A DNA stretch of 61,101 nt from CAYYIS01 sp964470965 (GTDB lineage: Bacteria > JAAXHH01 > JABIQT01), in contig CAYYIS010000032.1 of assembly GCA_964470965.1 (NCBI GenBank), forward strand, positions 1-61,101, given 5' to 3'. The notes under the pieces are model-generated. The model made no database searches, was not told the origin of the DNA, and saw nothing but the letters and a program-made list of their open reading frames with translations. A program made the position numbers and the translations under genes. Positions 8,529 to 18,338 of this stretch are shown here, one piece after another. Numbering within the stretch: position 1 is the stretch's first letter; every line of letters starts with the position of its first letter.

Positions 8529-9785
8529 ATGGTAAACATGAAAAAGCGCCCGTCGTCACAACGAGAATTGCGCTGCTCTTTCTGTAATCGCAGTGCGGAA
8601 GAAGTCGAACGGCTCATCACCGGCCCGGACGTGCACATCTGTAATGAATGTGTGGTGATGTGTAACGATATTCTTGCCGAGGAGACGACTAAAACCGCTT
8701 TGACATCGGTCGAGCGCCTACCGACCCCCACCGAAATCAAGAACACTCTGGACGAATACGTGGTCGCCCAGGAACGAGCCAAGAAAATATTGTCTGTGGC
8801 GGTCTACAACCATTACAAGCGTATTCAGTTCGGCACACCGCAGGACGAGGTGGAGCTGGAAAAGAGTAACATTCTGATGGTTGGACCTACCGGTACGGGA
8901 AAGACGCTCCTGGCCCATACACTGGCGAAGATGCTCCATGTGCCATTCTGCATCGCCGATGCAACCGTATTGACCGAAGCCGGATATGTGGGTGAGGATG
9001 TTGAGAGTGTTCTGGTACGGTTGCTTCAGTCCGCCGATTATGATGTCGCCAAAGCGGAATCCGGTATCATCTATGTGGATGAGATCGATAAAATCGCCCG
9101 GAAGTCTGCCAATCCGTCTATTACACGCGATGTATCCGGAGAAGGCGTCCAGCAGTCCCTTCTGAAGATGCTCGAAGGTACCATCGCCAATGTGCCACCC
9201 AAGGGCGGACGCAAGCATCCGGAGCAGAACTTCGTCCAGATCAATACCAAGAATATCCTGTTTATCTGCGGTGGCGCTTTCGACGACCTGGATCGGGTTA
9301 TCGAGAAACGCATAGCGGAAGGAACCATGGGCTTCGGGGGCGTGTCCAAGAAGAAAGAAGACCGCAGCGTAGGCGAAATCCTGTCCCATGTGGAACCCGA
9401 TGACCTGCTGCAATACGGATTAATCCCGGAAATCATCGGTCGTCTGCCGGTGCTGGCCACGCTCAACGAACTCAATGCCGGCGCTCTGATGCAGATCCTG
9501 ACGGAACCAAAGAATGCTCTGGTGAAGCAATACCAGAGACTGTTCGATATGGAAGACGTCAAGCTGTCGTTCCAGCAGGATGCACTCGACGAGGTAGTCG
9601 AGATGGCAATGACCAAGAAGACAGGAGCCCGTTCTCTTCGGGCGATTCTGGAAGATGTAATGCTGGATATAATGTTCCAGATCCCGTCACAGTCAGGTGT
9701 GCAGGAATGTATCATAACCAAGGAAGTGATTCTGAAGAGAGAGCCGCCGCTGTGCATCACCGGAGAAGAGAAGAAACCCGCGTGA
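8529..9785 (+). CDS. clpX: Clp protease ATP-binding subunit ClpX
   Basis: AAA+ unfoldase of ClpXP (418 aa). The N-terminal zinc-binding domain has the four cysteines of CSFCNRS...HICNECVVMC (about residues 17-43). Walker A is GPTGTGKT (about 119-126) and Walker B is IIYVDEIDKIA. The sensor and C-terminal small domain follow (KKTGARSLRAILED). A second ATG nine bases downstream (8538) is an equally possible start. It follows clpP on the same strand and a terminator closes the transcript after it. Confidence 0.97.
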   Translation: MVNMKKRPSSQRELRCSFCNRSAEEVERLITGPDVHICNECVVMCNDILAEETTKTALTSVERLPTPTEIKNTLDEYVVAQERAKKILSVAVYNHYKRIQFGTPQDEVELEKSNILMVGPTGTGKTLLAHTLAKMLHVPFCIADATVLTEAGYVGEDVESVLVRLLQSADYDVAKAESGIIYVDEIDKIARKSANPSITRDVSGEGVQQSLLKMLEGTIANVPPKGGRKHPEQNFVQINTKNILFICGGAFDDLDRVIEKRIAEGTMGFGGVSKKKEDRSVGEILSHVEPDDLLQYGLIPEIIGRLPVLATLNELNAGALMQILTEPKNALVKQYQRLFDMEDVKLSFQQDALDEVVEMAMTKKTGARSLRAILEDVMLDIMFQIPSQSGVQECIITKEVILKREPPLCITGEEKKPA

Positions 9786-9823
9786 TAACGCATCTGTTCT
9801 GTAGGTAACCGATTACGATTAAC

Positions 9824-9860
9824 GCCAACCCGATATCGGCGGGTTGGCATTTATATTTTA
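9824..9860 (+). terminator. Intrinsic terminator between clpX and lon
   Basis: A perfect nine-base stem, GCCAACCCG (9824-9832) with CGGGTTGGC (9840-9848), encloses a seven-base loop and is followed by the T-rich ATTTATATTTTA. It probably ends the tig-clpP-clpX transcript. The lon start lies only 28 bases past the stem, so lon needs its own promoter or readthrough. Confidence 0.75.
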
Positions 9861-9876
9861 AGGCTGTCGAAATACA

Positions 9877-12303
9877 ATGACTATCAAACGTGATGAAGAA
9901 ATGATCGCTATAGGCGACCGGCTTCCGGTGATTCCCCTGAGAGAGATAGTGGTATTCCCATACATGGTGATTCCCTTGCCTATTGCCAGGGAAAAATCCA
10001 TCAAGGCGCTTGAAAGAAGTATGAGTCAGGATCGCCTTCTGTTCCTGACCGCTCAGCGCAATTCCGAAATTGAGGAACCGACCCGTGAAGACGTATACCG
10101 TACAGGTGTCGTCGCCCGGATTCTCCAGGTATCGAAATTGCCGAACGGTGTGATGCGTGTGCTGGTGGAAGGCCTTGTGCGAGCGCGGGTCACACGGTTC
10201 CTGCCGAACTCTTCGTATATGGAGGTCCGTATAGAAGTAATAGAAGTCCCCAACAACGACACGGATGTCGAGGTGCAGGCACGCTTGAGAGCCTCCCTGG
10301 GACAGTTCACCGATTATGTAAAACTGAACCAGCAGATACCGGATGAGGCGCTGTTGACCCTCGATAACGGGGATGACCCCAGCCGTCTGGCGGATACCAT
10401 GGCTGCCTATCTCATCCAGACACCCCAGGTCAAGCAAGAACTGATAGAAGCCACAAGTTTGCCTCAGCAATTGGAGACGTTGTCATCAATTCTAGCTGTA
10501 GAACTGGACATTCTCGAGATCAAAACTCAGATCGACGGAGAGGTCCGAGATCGGATTCACAAAGCCCAACGGGAGTTCTTCCTGCAGGAACAGATTAAGG
10601 TCATCAAGCAGGAACTGGGTGAGTTCGACGAACCGACGGATGAGATCGATGAATTAGCACAGAGTATCTCTCAAATCCGGATGCCCAAGGCGGTCGAGGA
10701 AAAGGCGGTCGCCGAATTGAACAAGCTCCAGCTAATGCATCCTACATCGCCCGAAGCTACGGTGGTCCGCAATTATCTGGATTGGCTCATCGCCGTTCCC
10801 TGGACGAAAAAAACGCGGGACACGCGTGACCTAAACGCGGTGGGGAGTACTTTGGATGCGGACCATTTTGGTCTTACCAAGCCCAAAGAACGAATTATCG
10901 AATACCTGGCGGTTCTCCAGCGAACCCGTAAAATCCGAGGACCGATCTTGTGTTTGGTCGGCCCCCCGGGGGTCGGCAAAACCTCCTTAGGAAAATCCAT
11001 CGCCCGTGCCATGAAACGCAAGTTCATCCGTATGTCTCTGGGTGGTGTCCGTGATGAGGCGGAGATACGTGGCCATCGTCGTACCTACATCGGCTCCATG
11101 CCCGGGCGTATCATACAGGCCATGCGTAGGGCAGGCACCGTAAACCCTGTAATTTTGCTTGATGAGATAGACAAACTGGGCGCCGATTACCGGGGCGACC
11201 CTGCCTCCGCGTTGCTCGAAGTGCTTGATCCGGAGCAGAACAATACGTTCAATGATCACTATCTAGAAGTGGATTACGATTTGTCCAGAGTGCTGTTCAT
11301 CACGACCGCCAACACCACTTTCTCCATCCCGGCGCCATTGCGTGATCGTATGGAAATCATCCACCTTTCCGGCTACCTCGAATATGAAAAGCTGGCCATC
11401 GCACAAGATTTTCTGGTGCCGAAACAGTTGGAAGCCAACGGACTGGACAAAGATTTGATTAGCTTCCGGAAGCAGGCCCTAACCCATATTATAAAGGCTT
11501 ATACCAAGGAAGCCGGCGTGCGCAGTCTTGAACGGCAGATCGGCACGGTGTGCCGGAAGGTAACGCGGCAGGTGGTGCAGAACGATGTGAACTCAAGGGT
11601 TCAGATCACACCGCCCCGTCTTCCGGATTACCTGGGCGCCCCCCCCTTTGATGATTCGGAGTTGCTGTCCCAGGACACGGTCGGTGTCGCGACCGGGTTG
11701 GCGTGGACCGACGTAGGAGGCGAGTTGCTGACCATCGAGGTGAGTATTCTGCACCGGAGCGGTCCAGGCCGGTTTACGATCACAGGTCAACTCGGTGATG
11801 TGATGCAGGAATCTGCTCGGGCCGCACTAAGCTATATCCGGGGCCGTGCGGAAGCACTCGACCTGGATCCCGACTTCTACACGGATGTGGAGATCCACGT
11901 TCACGTGCCGGAGGGCGCCGTTCCCAAAGACGGTCCCTCGGCTGGCATCGGATTGGCAACGGCCCTCTGCTCCGCCCTTACCGGACGGCCCGTACGCCGG
12001 GATGTGGCGATGACTGGCGAGGCCACGTTGCGGGGCAGTATTCTGCCCATCGGCGGGTTGAACGAAAAGCTGATGGCCGCACAGCGTGCCGGAATTAAAC
12101 ATGTCATTATCCCGAAACGCAACAAGAAGAACGTGGCCGAACTCCCTGATGAAATCCGTAAAGGGTTGGATCTGCATCTGGTCGAAACCATGGATGAGGT
12201 GCTCGATTTGGCGTTGGGCGTTACCGTATCGGACACAGGTATGCCTGCTCCCAGGCGCCGTAAGTCCATGCCGCAACCGGATCCTCAATCTCCGGTCATG
12301 TAG
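9877..12303 (+). CDS. lon: Lon protease (LonA)
   Basis: Cytosolic ATP-dependent serine protease (808 aa) that removes misfolded and regulatory proteins. The N-terminal substrate domain begins at LPVIPLREIVVFPYMV (about 14-29). A coiled-coil section precedes the AAA+ module with Walker A GPPGVGKTS (about 363-371) and Walker B VILLDEID. The protease domain has catalytic S688 in PKDGPSAGIG and K731 in GGLNEKLMAA; the 43-residue spacing equals that of E. coli Lon (S679/K722). It lies downstream of clpX and converges with tsaE, whose stop is 18 bases away. No membrane segment is present, so it is not LonB. Confidence 0.97.
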   Translation: MTIKRDEEMIAIGDRLPVIPLREIVVFPYMVIPLPIAREKSIKALERSMSQDRLLFLTAQRNSEIEEPTREDVYRTGVVARILQVSKLPNGVMRVLVEGLVRARVTRFLPNSSYMEVRIEVIEVPNNDTDVEVQARLRASLGQFTDYVKLNQQIPDEALLTLDNGDDPSRLADTMAAYLIQTPQVKQELIEATSLPQQLETLSSILAVELDILEIKTQIDGEVRDRIHKAQREFFLQEQIKVIKQELGEFDEPTDEIDELAQSISQIRMPKAVEEKAVAELNKLQLMHPTSPEATVVRNYLDWLIAVPWTKKTRDTRDLNAVGSTLDADHFGLTKPKERIIEYLAVLQRTRKIRGPILCLVGPPGVGKTSLGKSIARAMKRKFIRMSLGGVRDEAEIRGHRRTYIGSMPGRIIQAMRRAGTVNPVILLDEIDKLGADYRGDPASALLEVLDPEQNNTFNDHYLEVDYDLSRVLFITTANTTFSIPAPLRDRMEIIHLSGYLEYEKLAIAQDFLVPKQLEANGLDKDLISFRKQALTHIIKAYTKEAGVRSLERQIGTVCRKVTRQVVQNDVNSRVQITPPRLPDYLGAPPFDDSELLSQDTVGVATGLAWTDVGGELLTIEVSILHRSGPGRFTITGQLGDVMQESARAALSYIRGRAEALDLDPDFYTDVEIHVHVPEGAVPKDGPSAGIGLATALCSALTGRPVRRDVAMTGEATLRGSILPIGGLNEKLMAAQRAGIKHVIIPKRNKKNVAELPDEIRKGLDLHLVETMDEVLDLALGVTVSDTGMPAPRRRKSMPQPDPQSPVM

Positions 12304-12321
12304 AGAATTGAACTGGGGTAG

Positions 12322-12759
12322 TTAATTAATCTTCAGCTCACGCCGGTCGGCATCCAGTACATTAAGCCTTATCTCGGTCCGGTCTTCGGGTAGAATCTCC
12401 GGAAACTTGTCCGCCCATTCGATAAGGCAGACACCGTCACCGTCGACGTATTCGTCGAAACCGATGTCCAGCACCGATTCCGAATCATCGAGGCGATACA
12501 AGTCAAAATGATAGACCGGTAGACGACCCTGGTACTCGTTGATCAGGGTAAAGGTGGGACTTGTCACATCGTCCACCACATCCAGTCCCTGACAGATCCC
12601 TTGGATTATACAGGTTTTACCACTGCCGAGTTCCCCGATCATGGCAATTACATCACCGGGTTCGAGGCCGGCTGCCAGCTGTCTTCCAAGCGCCTGTGTT
12701 TCCTCCGAGCAGGAAGTAACGGTTTCGCTTTTAAACCTGTTTATATTTTCAGTTTTCAA
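12322..12759 (-). CDS. tsaE: TsaE, tRNA t6A-modification ATPase
   Basis: TsaE (145 aa) is the ATPase that works with TsaB and TsaD to form N6-threonylcarbamoyl-adenosine at position 37 of ANN-decoding tRNAs. The P-loop is GELGSGKTCIIQGI (about 41-54), with the family motifs SPTFTLINEY, HFDLYRL and LIEWADKF. The start is TTG at 12759-12757, chosen because no in-frame ATG precedes the conserved core. It begins ten bases after the stop of the PorX-like gene, so it is the last gene of that minus-strand run. Confidence 0.93.
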   Translation of the reverse strand: MKTENINRFKSETVTSCSEETQALGRQLAAGLEPGDVIAMIGELGSGKTCIIQGICQGLDVVDDVTSPTFTLINEYQGRLPVYHFDLYRLDDSESVLDIGFDEYVDGDGVCLIEWADKFPEILPEDRTEIRLNVLDADRRELKIN

Positions 12760-12769
12760 TTTTCAATCT

Positions 12770-14350
12770 CTATGAGGCGTTTCTGGGCTGCATAGTGCAT
12801 ATCGGCAGGATCATCTCTTCCATGGAGATACCCCCGTGCTGGAAGCTGTCCTGGTAATGGCGCTGGTACTCGTGGAATTTTGTGGGATACACGAAATAGT
12901 AATCTTCTTTGGCGATGATGTAGTTGGTGCCCTGTGAGTAGGCAGGAAGGCGATACGGCAGGGGATCGTTGATCATCATGGCGTGTTTCGGGTCGCACTT
13001 TAAATGATCGCCATACTTGTATCGCAGGTTGGTGGACGTATCCCGGTCTCCGATTGCCTTGGTGCCCCGCATACCCAGCACCGCCCCGTGGTCAGTGGTC
13101 AGCACCACCGTACAATTCTGGCGAGATAGCTTGCGTAACACATCGAACAGCGCCGAGTGGCTGAACCAAGATTTGGTCAGTGTCCTGAAACCGGATTCGT
13201 CCGGCGCGATTTCCTGGAGGATCTCGGATTCGGAACGGCCGTGCGCCAGGTTGTCGACGAAGTTGTAAACCATGGAGACGAGCGGCACATCGTAGTAAGT
13301 CGTGATCTTGCGGGCCACGGACCGGGCTTCTTCCACATCCAGCACTTTAACGTATTTGGGTTCGGGATCGAGCGCAATCCCGAGCCGTTCGAGTTGACGG
13401 TCCATCAATTGTCTTTCGTACCGGTTTCGGCTGGCCTCATCTTTTATACTTCGTTCCCACAGATCCGTTTGCTGGGACTCAATTTCCGTCGGAAACAGAC
13501 CGCTGAAAATAGCGTTTCTGGAATAGGGCGTTGCAGTCGGCAGGATCGAGTAGTAGTATTGCCGATCGATTGAGAAATACTCCGCCACCATCGGTTCTAT
13601 TGTCAGCCACTGATCGAGGCGCATGCAGTCGATAACAATGAAATAGACCCTGTGGTCGTTGGACAGGTGCGGAACGACGTAATCCTGGACCACCTCAGTG
13701 GAGAGTTTAGGCCCCCCCACGCCCTCCAACCAATCGGCATAGTGTCGTTCTACGTACGATCCGAACTCCGCGTTACACTCCCTGTGCTGATCTCGTTGGG
13801 TCTGTTTCAACCCCGCATCCTGAAACCCGTCCAGTTCCACATCCCACTCCGACAACGTCCGGTGAATGTCGATCCAATCGTTACAGGACATAGGTCCACA
13901 CAGGCGATCGCGGATCTTGTTGAACTCCGTGATATAGTCACGAACCGCCCATCCTTCCCGTATTTTTTTCGCATCTAGGATTCTCTTGCAGGCTGACAGG
14001 ATCTGAGTGGGGTTAACCGGCTTTGTGAGGTAATCAGCGATCTGATGGCCGATGGCTTCGTCCATCAGCCGTTCTTCCTCATTTTTTGTGATCATAACCA
14101 CCGGAAGATTCGGGTTGATATCGGAGATGGCCGTCAGGGTAGACAGACCATCACGTCCGGGCATCATCTCATCCAGCAGGACCAGGTCAAAATGTTCCTG
14201 GTCGCACAGCGCGATTGCGTCATCTCCGTTAGAGACAGGCGTTACGTCGTAATGCCGTTCGTTCAGGAACATGATGTGAGGTCGCAACAATTCTATTTCG
14301 TCATCGACCCACATGATTCGTTTGGGATCGTCGGAACCGCGTTGTGTCAT
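12770..14350 (-). CDS. porX: PorX-like response regulator with PglZ phosphatase domain
   Basis: A cytosolic two-domain regulator (526 aa; P. gingivalis PorX is 518). The N-terminal receiver domain (about 10-128) has the acidic pair D16/D17, phosphoacceptor D60 in DLVLLDEMMPG and a conserved K near 109. The C-terminal PglZ domain of the alkaline phosphatase superfamily (about 190-520) shows the metal-binding signatures FIVIDCMRLDQW and TTDHGAVLG. In Bacteroidetes PorX controls T9SS genes and gliding. The same window holds a T9SS cargo and a PorV-like protein, which fits. A histidine kinase is directly upstream, 47 bases away on the same strand, and is the obvious partner. Confidence 0.9.
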   Translation of the reverse strand: MTQRGSDDPKRIMWVDDEIELLRPHIMFLNERHYDVTPVSNGDDAIALCDQEHFDLVLLDEMMPGRDGLSTLTAISDINPNLPVVMITKNEEERLMDEAIGHQIADYLTKPVNPTQILSACKRILDAKKIREGWAVRDYITEFNKIRDRLCGPMSCNDWIDIHRTLSEWDVELDGFQDAGLKQTQRDQHRECNAEFGSYVERHYADWLEGVGGPKLSTEVVQDYVVPHLSNDHRVYFIVIDCMRLDQWLTIEPMVAEYFSIDRQYYYSILPTATPYSRNAIFSGLFPTEIESQQTDLWERSIKDEASRNRYERQLMDRQLERLGIALDPEPKYVKVLDVEEARSVARKITTYYDVPLVSMVYNFVDNLAHGRSESEILQEIAPDESGFRTLTKSWFSHSALFDVLRKLSRQNCTVVLTTDHGAVLGMRGTKAIGDRDTSTNLRYKYGDHLKCDPKHAMMINDPLPYRLPAYSQGTNYIIAKEDYYFVYPTKFHEYQRHYQDSFQHGGISMEEMILPICTMQPRNAS

Positions 14351-14397
14351 TTGACGCTCCTTTCAGGACCAGCGGCTAGACAGTACAATGCCCCCTG

Positions 14398-15687
14398 TCA
14401 TCCGTCACTGCTGTTAACCGGCAATAAAATTTCAAAAACCGTGCGCTCATTTGGGCGGCTTTCCCGTAGCAGGAGTCTCCCACGGTGGTTTTCCTCGATA
14501 ATGCGTCTGGCCAGGCTCAATCCGAGGCCCCATCCCCGTTTCTTGGTAGTGTAACCCGGATCGAAGATTTTTCTATGTGCATGGGCCGGTATGCCTTTGC
14601 CGTTGTCTTCAACCGTTATGGAAATCTCCTTGCCGTCCACACTCGGTCGCACGAGGACCTGGATCAGACCGGTATCCATCTCCATGGCGTCCAGCGCGTT
14701 CTTCAACAGGTTTTCGAAAACCCAGGTCAGCAGCTCGCTGTTGACGGCCATGGGTCTCGGCCCGCTCAATTCGTAGGTTTCCTGAATATCTACAGACCTG
14801 CGCTGCTGAGGTACGCGTTTGCGGAAATAATCCACGCTTTCCGCGATCACGCCGCGTATGTCCTGGCTTTGCAGTTCCGGCACCGAGCCGATCTGGTTGA
14901 ACCGGGAGGCGATTTTGTTCAGTCTCGTAATGTCCCCGTTCATCTCCTTGATGATCTTATCGATTTTCCGGCTGGAGCCACGCCGCTCCGCTCCCTTCGG
15001 TATCAATTCCGTCCGGATCAGTTCCAGCCATCCCATCAGTGCAGAGAGCGGAGTGCCGAACTGATGGGCGGTCTCTCTGGCCATACCGATCCAAATGTAC
15101 CGCTGTTCCAGTTGGTTGATATTCCGGTACACGAACAGGCTCAGAAAGACGAATAGGCCGGCGATGCCTATTTCTACGAATGGAAGCCACCGCATCCGCC
15201 GGACTGCTGGCGAATTCTGGTAATGCAGCAGCATCTGTAGCTCTGGACCGTAATTGAAGGTCACCGGCTCCGCATCCCCGTCCATCACGGCAACCAGATC
15301 CCGGACACGGGCAATGACTTCCGGATCGTCCGGGTCCTGTGGTATATCTACGCCTTTCCACGACGTCGGGTTCCCATTCAAATCCGTCACGATAATCGGA
15401 ACGTCCATTTCCTGGATGCGACTGAGCACCAGGTTTAGTTCTTCACCTTCCTGGACCTCTTCCGATGCAACGCTGGTGATAAGATAGACGCCGTATGATC
15501 TGATGATCTCCCGCTGATTCTCTTCGAGCTCCCGGACGGTAGTCTGTGCATCGAACAAAAACGCCAGTGTCAGAACCGCCCCGGACACGAAAAAAAAACC
15601 TTTCAGGGCACCGGGGCTGCTGAGTGCGCGAATACGTCGCCGGATCAATTCAAGATTGAGGAGTTTCATAGTTAATGGTAAGATCAC
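14398..15687 (-). CDS. Membrane sensor histidine kinase
   Basis: An inner-membrane kinase of 429 aa. The first transmembrane segment lies at about 28-45 (FFFVSGAVLTLAFLF) and a second near 168-185 (IGIAGLFVFLSLFVY), enclosing a periplasmic sensing region of about 120 residues with no named domain. No HAMP is apparent. The dimerisation/phosphoacceptor helix carries H208 (ARETAHQFGTPLSALMG). The ATPase domain has the N, G1 and G2 boxes (NLLKNALDAM, VEDNGKGIP, GWGLGLSLARRII). The start could be GTG 15687 or ATG 15669. It precedes the PorX-like gene and should phosphorylate it. In P. gingivalis the PorX kinase PorY is encoded elsewhere; here they form a pair. Confidence 0.9.
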   Translation of the reverse strand: MILPLTMKLLNLELIRRRIRALSSPGALKGFFFVSGAVLTLAFLFDAQTTVRELEENQREIIRSYGVYLITSVASEEVQEGEELNLVLSRIQEMDVPIIVTDLNGNPTSWKGVDIPQDPDDPEVIARVRDLVAVMDGDAEPVTFNYGPELQMLLHYQNSPAVRRMRWLPFVEIGIAGLFVFLSLFVYRNINQLEQRYIWIGMARETAHQFGTPLSALMGWLELIRTELIPKGAERRGSSRKIDKIIKEMNGDITRLNKIASRFNQIGSVPELQSQDIRGVIAESVDYFRKRVPQQRRSVDIQETYELSGPRPMAVNSELLTWVFENLLKNALDAMEMDTGLIQVLVRPSVDGKEISITVEDNGKGIPAHAHRKIFDPGYTTKKRGWGLGLSLARRIIEENHRGRLLLRESRPNERTVFEILLPVNSSDG

Positions 15688-15765
15688 CGGTGTGTTGGGC
15701 TACCCCTCCCCACTCTTAAATACGCTCACACTACGGGATATTCCTTAAATCCGGCAATTTTCCGA

Positions 15766-17031
15766 TCAGTCAATAATCGTGATTCCGCCCATGTATGGCA
15801 ACAATACATCGGGAATTCGTACCTTCCCGTCCGCAGTCTGGTACCGCTCGATAATGCAGATGAGCGTACGGGGGAGGCCGAGTCCAGAGCCGTTCAGGGT
15901 GTGTACCAGTTGTGACTTTCCGGATTTTGCCCGGAAACGAATGTCGGCACGGCGAGCCTGGAAATCGTCAAAATTGCTGCATGAGGAGACCTCCTGCCAA
16001 CGTTCGATGCCGGGTGCCCAGGCCTCCAGGTCATAGCATTTGGCAGCAGAAAAACTCAGGTCGCCGCTGGCAAGATTTAGGACACGGTACGGCAGGTTGA
16101 GAAGCTGAAGCACTTCCTCTGCGTCCTGTACCAGCGTTTCCAGCTCGTCGTAGGATACGTCGGGATGTACGAACTTCACCATCTCCACCTTGTCGAACTG
16201 GTGTAGACGGGTCAGTCCTCTGGTGTCGCGTCCATAGGAGCCAGCTTCGCGGCGGAAACAGGGACTGTATGCCGTGTAGCGGATCGGAAGTTCCTCTTCC
16301 GGGATGATTTCATCCCGATGGATGTTTGTGACTGGCACTTCCGCGGTAGGGATCAGAAACAGGTCGTCTTCGTTAATGCGATACATATCGTCTTCCATCT
16401 TGGGAAGCTGGCCGGTGCCAAACATGCTGTCCCGGTTAACCACAAAGGGTGGTGAAATTTCAGTATATCCGTGTTTATCGGTATGGAGATCAAGCATGAA
16501 TTGTATCAGGGCGCGCTCCAACCTGGCTCCAGAACCTTTGAAAAGCGTGTAATTGCTGCCGGTTATTTTGCCCGGACGCTGAAAATCGAGAATTCCGAGC
16601 GCCTCGCCGATTTCCCAATGAGGTTTACGTTCGAAATCCGCTTCGGGGGTTTCTCCCCATTGCCTAATCACTTCGTTGTCGGATTCGTCTCCGATAGGAA
16701 CGGATTCATGCGGTATGTTCGGAATTCGCCTCAGAATGTTTTGGATGTCGGCTTCAACAGCCGACAGGTCGCCGTCCAGTTCTTTAATCCGTGAGGATAC
16801 CGCTCGCATCGCCCCGATTTTCTCCGTTGCATCCTGCTTGTCACGTTTTAGCTGTGCAATTTCACCGGATACGACATTGCGCTGATTCTTGAGTGTTTCG
16901 GCTTCCTTGAGCAGCGCACGTCGACGCTCGTCGAGCGTGGTGTAGGCGTCAAATTCCACTCGTTCATTTTTGTTTGCGATGGCCTCACGAACGACATCGG
17001 GTTTCGCACGCACAAATCGCAGATCCAACAT
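15766..17031 (-). CDS. serS: Seryl-tRNA synthetase
   Basis: Class II aminoacyl-tRNA synthetase charging tRNA-Ser (421 aa, usual bacterial length). The N-terminal antiparallel coiled-coil arm that grips the tRNA variable arm spans about 30-105. The catalytic domain shows motif 2 (CFRREAGSYGRDTRGLTRLHQF, split here as CFRREAG and RLHQFDKVE) and motif 3 (GSGLGLPRTLICIIE). The opening MLDLRFVRAKPDVVREA is typical and fixes the ATG at 17031. It starts 18 bases after the stop of the Gfo/Idh gene and is probably cotranscribed with it. No T-box leader is apparent. Confidence 0.97.
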   Translation of the reverse strand: MLDLRFVRAKPDVVREAIANKNERVEFDAYTTLDERRRALLKEAETLKNQRNVVSGEIAQLKRDKQDATEKIGAMRAVSSRIKELDGDLSAVEADIQNILRRIPNIPHESVPIGDESDNEVIRQWGETPEADFERKPHWEIGEALGILDFQRPGKITGSNYTLFKGSGARLERALIQFMLDLHTDKHGYTEISPPFVVNRDSMFGTGQLPKMEDDMYRINEDDLFLIPTAEVPVTNIHRDEIIPEEELPIRYTAYSPCFRREAGSYGRDTRGLTRLHQFDKVEMVKFVHPDVSYDELETLVQDAEEVLQLLNLPYRVLNLASGDLSFSAAKCYDLEAWAPGIERWQEVSSCSNFDDFQARRADIRFRAKSGKSQLVHTLNGSGLGLPRTLICIIERYQTADGKVRIPDVLLPYMGGITIID

Positions 17032-17049
17032 GAATTACTCCTTCTAATT

Positions 17050-18063
17050 TCACCTATTGTCAGTGTGGGCATGTTCCAGAATAATCATGGACATTTCCAG
17101 ATTCTTCAAGGCAGCACGGCCGTCGACCAACGGTGTGGTGTCGCCTGTTCGGACGGCTTTGATAAACCGGCGGACCGATAACTGCATAAAATCAACGGTT
17201 TTTACGATATCGTCACCGTGCCTTAAAACCGCACGATAGACGCCCTGGTCATCCGGTTGACCGAAGTAATCCACCAGGAAACCGTTCACACCGAATTTTC
17301 GTTTCATGTCCGATTCAGCGTTTTTACTCAGTATCGCTTCTATGGATCCTGCCCCGTATTTGAATCGAGCTACCGTATTGTCCTCCGCTACCCGGCAGTC
17401 TATGTGCGACATATCCAGATTACCAGGGGGCATCAGGGCGATGATTTGGCTCAGGACGTGTGGCGCCATGTCGATCCATATCCCTTCAAAACTGCTGTTA
17501 TTTCCGGATATACCTTTGGACTCAAGCAGAAAATAGAAGGACTCGATATGGTCCATTGGGCCGTTATGCTTTTCATAAATCGCCTGATAAACTTCCCGGG
17601 CTGCCACATACTGGGCATTCACACCGAATACCCGCTTGTACTGATCCGCCAGGGCAACGACCGACCGAGTTTCATCCAGGGTTTTCCGCAGAATCGGGTG
17701 CGTGACTTCCGGCGATCCGGATGGAGGATGGGAAGAAAGCGTGTAGGATGCAAGGTCTGGCCAGGCAATGGGCTTTTCACAGTATACGTGGCTGCCAGCT
17801 TCCAGTGCGTACAGTGTCTGTTCCAGATGAGCTTCGTTTGGGGAACAGATGCAAACGATATCCGGTTTTTCAAGATCCAGCATCCGGCGATAATCAGTAT
17901 AGGCATTCCCCTGGAATCCGAACAGGTCTTTCAGGGTTTGTCCGGTCTTCTGGCACCTTGCGTCCGAGGTTCCGGAAAATGCCGCAACATGACACCCTTC
18001 CAGGTGAAACCACTTCGCATGATGTTTACCGACACCGCTTGCTCCGACAATTACAACCTTCAT
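17050..18063 (-). CDS. Gfo/Idh/MocA-family oxidoreductase
   Basis: An NAD(P)-dependent sugar-type dehydrogenase (337 aa). The N-terminal Rossmann fold begins VVIVGASGVGKHHAKWF and carries the usual motifs ICSPNEAHLEQTLYALEAG and CEKPIAW, whose lysine (EKP) is the family catalytic and cofactor residue. A C-terminal alpha/beta substrate domain follows (about 140-337). The substrate cannot be told from sequence; relatives act on inositols, sugars and sugar nucleotides. It sits upstream of serS with no pathway neighbours. The 275 bases before it (18064-18338) hold no gene I can support. Confidence 0.87.
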   Translation of the reverse strand: MKVVIVGASGVGKHHAKWFHLEGCHVAAFSGTSDARCQKTGQTLKDLFGFQGNAYTDYRRMLDLEKPDIVCICSPNEAHLEQTLYALEAGSHVYCEKPIAWPDLASYTLSSHPPSGSPEVTHPILRKTLDETRSVVALADQYKRVFGVNAQYVAAREVYQAIYEKHNGPMDHIESFYFLLESKGISGNNSSFEGIWIDMAPHVLSQIIALMPPGNLDMSHIDCRVAEDNTVARFKYGAGSIEAILSKNAESDMKRKFGVNGFLVDYFGQPDDQGVYRAVLRHGDDIVKTVDFMQLSVRRFIKAVRTGDTTPLVDGRAALKNLEMSMIILEHAHTDNR

Positions 18064-18338
18064 TGTGTCTCTATCATTGGATGGATGTACGAATTGATTA
18101 GTGATCAGCGCTTAACCATGGTTTCAGTGTAAATTATCACAGGAAGGAAAACAAGTTCTTTCTGGTTGCAAAAAAGCAAGGTATCCGCTAACAAAAAGAG
18201 TTTTGTCGGTGCAGGATGAGAAAGCCATTTGTGACCGGGGCCAAATACGCAGTGATCTCTACTAGGCAGCAAAGTGTTGGAGCGCCTCCCAAATGCACAC
18301 AAACGTCTGGCACCAGAAGCTCTCCTTTGGCAGTGTTT
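18064..18338. other. Gap between oxidoreductase and permease genes
   Basis: This 275-base minus-strand spacer should hold the end of the permease operon and the promoter of the Gfo/Idh gene. I find no clear terminator stem with a T run and no good -35/-10 pair. Short open frames here show no recognisable protein. Confidence 0.4.

Noticed and set aside
8718..12288. Long minus-strand frames opposite clpX and lon (e.g. 8718-9413, 9071-9850, 11827-12288)
   Set aside because: They lie opposite strongly conserved genes, have no ribosome sites and show no domain; they are antisense shadows.
17257..18132. Plus-strand frame of 291 codons opposite the Gfo/Idh gene
   Set aside because: Its length reflects codon bias of the real minus-strand gene; the translation has no recognisable motif.
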